Part shown: one piece after another, positions 61,401-64,000 of the stretch
Layout of the letters: every line of letters begins with the position of its first letter
Position numbering within the stretch: position 1 is the stretch's first letter
Assembly: GCA_029961685.1 (NCBI GenBank)
Contig: JARWKL010000001.1
Location: 30,206,295 to 30,270,294 of the forward strand
DNA from: Aristolochia californica
Taxonomy: Eukaryota > Streptophyta > Magnoliopsida > Piperales > Aristolochiaceae
DNA: 64,000 nt
Direction: 5' to 3'
Made by a program: the position numbers and the translations under genes
The notes under the pieces: generated by a model
Database searches by the model: none
Seen by the model: the letters and a program-made list of their open reading frames with translations, nothing else
What the model was told of the DNA's origin: nothing

Positions 61401-64000
61401 AAGCATGTGTGGAGGGAATCTCTTTCCTATAAAATTCCAAGCAGTTGGGGTTGAACTAGTGGAATTTCCCAAACTTGGAGAACAAAACTTTTGTGTTCAT
61501 TTGTGGTGTACGAATAAATTTTATTTACTTACATTCGATATTGTTTTAAATTTTTTCCGTACTTGAACTCCAAAATTTTGATTTTGTTGTGATCTATTTG
61601 CCTTTTTGGTTTACGAGATGAAGGGATAGCGAACACTTGAAGTTTTGATTTATGAAAAAAGTGTACATCTAAAATGAAAATCCATAGTGCACAAATGTAG
61701 AGCGAGATAATTCCAAAGAGTTTCTGTAATTTTTAGGGATTGTAAGCTCTTCTTAGTTTTTATATATCAGGTTTTGCAATCGTCGGGAAATAGGGGGAGG
61801 CAGGGATTTTTAACTGAGTCTTGACTCCCAATCCATCAGTCATTTCTTAGGGTAATATAGCCCGTTATGCATGATAAATCACTTTACAATCATCCATGAT
61901 CGTTGGGTCAGCTTTTTGTTGATGGGCAAAATAATAGCTTGTTTGACTCGGCTAAATATCCCACTGCACGTTCACTTGAAAATTTAATGGGCGTTTGTTA
62001 TTCTCTTCAAAAGCATTGGATCCATAGGTGATTTGCATTATTAACATGTTTAAAACATGCAAATCCATTTTTTAAGCATGTGTGGAGGAAATCTCTTTCT
62101 TATAAAATTCCAAGCTGTTTGGGTTGAACTAGTGGAATTTCCCAAATATGGACAACAAAACTTTTGTGTTCACTTGTGGTGTGTGAATAAATTTTCTTTA
62201 CTAACATTTTTTTTTGTTTTAAATTTTTTTCCGTACATTTGCTCTAAAATTTTCATTTTATAGTGATCTATTTGCCTTTTAGGTTTACGGGATGAAGGGA
62301 GAGCGAAAAACTCAATGTTTGGTTTTATGAAAAAAGAGTACATCTAAAAGGAAAATGCACAGTGCACAAATGTAGAGAGAGATAATTCCAAAGAGTTTCT
62401 GTAATTTTTAGGGATTGTATGCTCTTCTTAGTTTTTATATATCAGGTTTTGCAATCGTCGGGAAAAAGAGGGTGGCAGGGATTTTTAACTGAATCTTGAC
62501 TCCCAATCCATCAGTCATTTCTTAGGGTATTATAGCCCACTACGCATGATAAATCACTTTACAATCATCCATGATCATTGGGTCAGCTTTTGTAGATGGG
62601 CAAAATAATGGCTTGTTTGACTCGTGTAAATATCCCACCGCACGGTCAGTTGAGAATTTAACGAGCGTTTGTTATTATCTTAAAAAGCGTTGGATCGATA
62701 GGTGATTTTCATTTTTAACATGTTTAAAACATGCAAATCCATTTTTTAACCATGTGTGGAGGAAATCTCTTTCTTATAAAATTACAAGCTGTTAGGGTTG
62801 AACTAGTGGAATTTCCCAAACTTGGACAACAAAACTTTTGTGTTCAATTGTGGTGTGAGAATAAATATTCTTTACTTTCATTTGTTATTGTTTTAAATTT
62901 TTTTCAGTACATGAACTCTAAAATTTTCATTTTGTTTTGATCTGTTTGCCTTTTTGGTTTACGGGATGAAGGGAGAGCGAAAACTTAAAGTTTTGATTGA
63001 TGAAAAAAGTGTACATCTAAAATGGAAATGCACAGTGCACAATTGTAGAGCGAGATAATTCCAAAGAGTTTCTGTAATTTTTAGGGATTGTAAGCTCTTC
63101 TTAGTTTTTATATATCAGGTTTTTCAATCGTCTGGAAAATGGGGGAGGCAGGGATTTTTAACTGAGTCTTGACTCCCAATCCATAAGTCATTTCTTAGGG
63201 TAATATAGCCCGTTTCGCATGATAAATCACTTTACAATCATCCATGATCGTTGGGTCAGCTTTTTGTAGATGGGCAAAATATTGGCTTGTTTGACTCGGG
63301 TAAATATTCCACCGCACGTTCACTTGAGAATTTAATGAGCGTTTGTTATTCTCCTCAAAAGCTTTGGATCCATAGGTGATTTGCATCTTGAACATGTTTA
63401 TAACATGCATATCCATTTTTAAAGCATGTGTGGAGGAAATCTCTTTCCTATAAAATTCCAAGCTGTTGAGGTTGAACTAGTGGAATTTCCCAAACTTGGA
63501 CAACAAAACTTTTGTGTTCATTTGTGGTGTGTGAATAAATTTTCTTTACTTACATTTGTTACTATTTTAAATTTTTTTCCGTACATGTACTCTAAAATTT
63601 TCATTTTGTTGTGATCTATTTGCCTTCTTGGTTTACGGGATGACGGGAGAGAGAAAACTCAAAGTTTTGTTTTAAGAAAAAACCGTTCATCTAAAATGGA
63701 AAGGCATAGTGCACAAATGTAGAGCGATATAATTCCAAAGAGTTTTTGTAATTTTTAGGGATTGTAAGCTCTTCTTAGTTTTATATATCTGGTTTTGCGA
63801 TCGTCGGGAAAAAGGGGGAGGCAGGGATTTTTAACTGAGTCTTGACTCCCAATCCATAAGTCATTTATTAGGGTAATATAGCCCGTTACGGATGATAAAT
63901 CAATTTAAAATCATCCATGATCGTTGGTCAGTTTTATGTAGATAGGCAAAATAATGGTTTGTTTGACTCAGGTAAATATCCCACGACACGTTCAGTTGAG
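58482..64000. repeat. Satellite segment 7: units 88-95 and partial unit 96
   Basis: Units start near 58482, 59155, 59829, 60502, 61176, 61849, 62523 and 63197, with the last, cut unit starting at 63870. Short-type units 90, 92 and 95 alternate with long-type units. Units 90 and 92 share CACGGTCAGTTGAG, a GGGAATCTC variant and TTACATTCG, which suggests a two-unit repeat for 90-91 and 92-93. BamHI sites are mutated at 59998, 61345 and 62692. The array runs off the right edge without change. Confidence 0.8.

Larger units (their letters stand above)
1..64000. repeat. ~673-bp BamHI satellite array, ~95 head-to-tail units
   Basis: The same AT-rich sequence recurs from end to end. Using GGATCC as the ruler, equivalent positions fall at 175, 849, 1515, 2187, 2854, 3528, 4202, 4875 and so on to 63366. 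That is 95 occurrences with a mean spacing of about 672 bp and a usual spacing of 673 or 674. All units face the same way. No unit is interrupted by foreign sequence, and the largest indels are about 20 bp. The site is altered at about 13 units (5548, 8913, 23035, 25047, 25719, 29087, 39827, 45891, 49929, 57334, 59998, 61345, 62692). The unit length is not a multiple of three, so no reading frame can run through the array. I do not recognise the family. A eukaryotic heterochromatic satellite is the inference; its chromosomal position cannot be told from this window. Confidence 0.97.

Noticed and set aside
1..64000. Recurrent + strand frame of about 60-69 codons beginning MQIHFLSMCGG, in the long-class units
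   Set aside because: It recurs because the DNA recurs. In the short-class units one base difference (TTTTTAAA in place of TTTTTTAAG) makes a stop five codons after the ATG, and indels in the T runs vary the end. There is no sign of codon-level constraint or of a gene-like context.
1..64000. Recurrent - strand frame of about 62-102 codons containing ITYGSKAFEENNKRSLNSQ
   Set aside because: It is present in most units, but a one-base difference (ATCCACC in place of ATCCCACC) shifts the frame in many of them, changing the last third. It overlaps unconstrained satellite sequence, and the unit length is not a multiple of three.
1..64000. CRISPR array (regularly spaced repeats)
   Set aside because: The repeating unit is 673 bp and the whole unit repeats. 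There are no short repeats alternating with unique spacers, and no cas genes.
1..64000. CENP-B box in the units (GATCGTTGGGTC and ATCGTCGGGAAA look loosely similar)
   Set aside because: Neither matches the core spacing of the mammalian CENP-B box (TTCG, then A, then CGGG). The resemblance is to only a few bases.
1..64000. Telomere repeat relationship (CTTAGGG and TTTTTAGGG in each unit)
   Set aside because: Each occurs singly per unit, with no tandem short-repeat run anywhere in the window.
1..64000. RNA polymerase III promoter or tRNA-derived element (GGGTTGAACTAGTGG resembles a B box)
   Set aside because: There is no matching A box at a suitable distance, no cloverleaf could be folded around it by eye, and the match lacks the conserved CGA core.

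Overview
The whole window is one uninterrupted tandem array of an AT-rich satellite repeat with a unit of about 673 bp. I count about 95 complete units plus a partial one at the right edge, all head to tail in the same orientation. I found no protein-coding gene, RNA gene, mobile element or CRISPR array. The many 60-100 codon open frames on both strands recur once per unit at the same place in the repeat, and are broken by one-base changes in many copies, so they are by-products of the repeat. Long homogeneous satellite DNA of this kind points to a eukaryotic nuclear genome, in centromeric, pericentromeric or other heterochromatin. I do not recognise the satellite family or the species.

Units are described here in a register that starts at the 'AGGGTAATAT' motif, about 169 bp before a BamHI site (GGATCC). 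The site is intact in about 82 of 95 units. Units are numbered 1 to 95 from the left. Site-to-site spacing is 670-677 bp in most units. Short internal deletions account for the outliers (650, 652, 660 and 665-668 bp).

The array has a higher-order structure that changes along the window. Units 1-10 (1-6725) are heterogeneous, with a two-unit block duplicated four units away. Units 11-30 (6726-20172) show a degraded six-unit periodicity. Units 31-41 (20173-27570) are diverged, with repeats every 5-7 units. Units 42-48 (27571-32271) are diverged relatives of the repeat that follows. Units 49-73 (32272-49086) form the clearest higher-order repeat (HOR): four blocks of 6, 4, 7 and 8 units built from the same unit types in the same order, a-b-c-d-e-h-f-g. 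Each shortened block contains chimeric units that join the flanking types in register, as unequal crossing-over would produce. Units 74-82 (49087-55143) lose this order. Units 83-87 (55144-58481) contain a nearly identical adjacent pair. Units 88-96 (58482-64000) contain a two-unit duplication.

The notable content is therefore a readable record of satellite evolution by unequal crossover and conversion-like exchange, plus a few conserved short motifs inside the unit: a BamHI palindrome, a CATGTTT inverted repeat and a purine tract.
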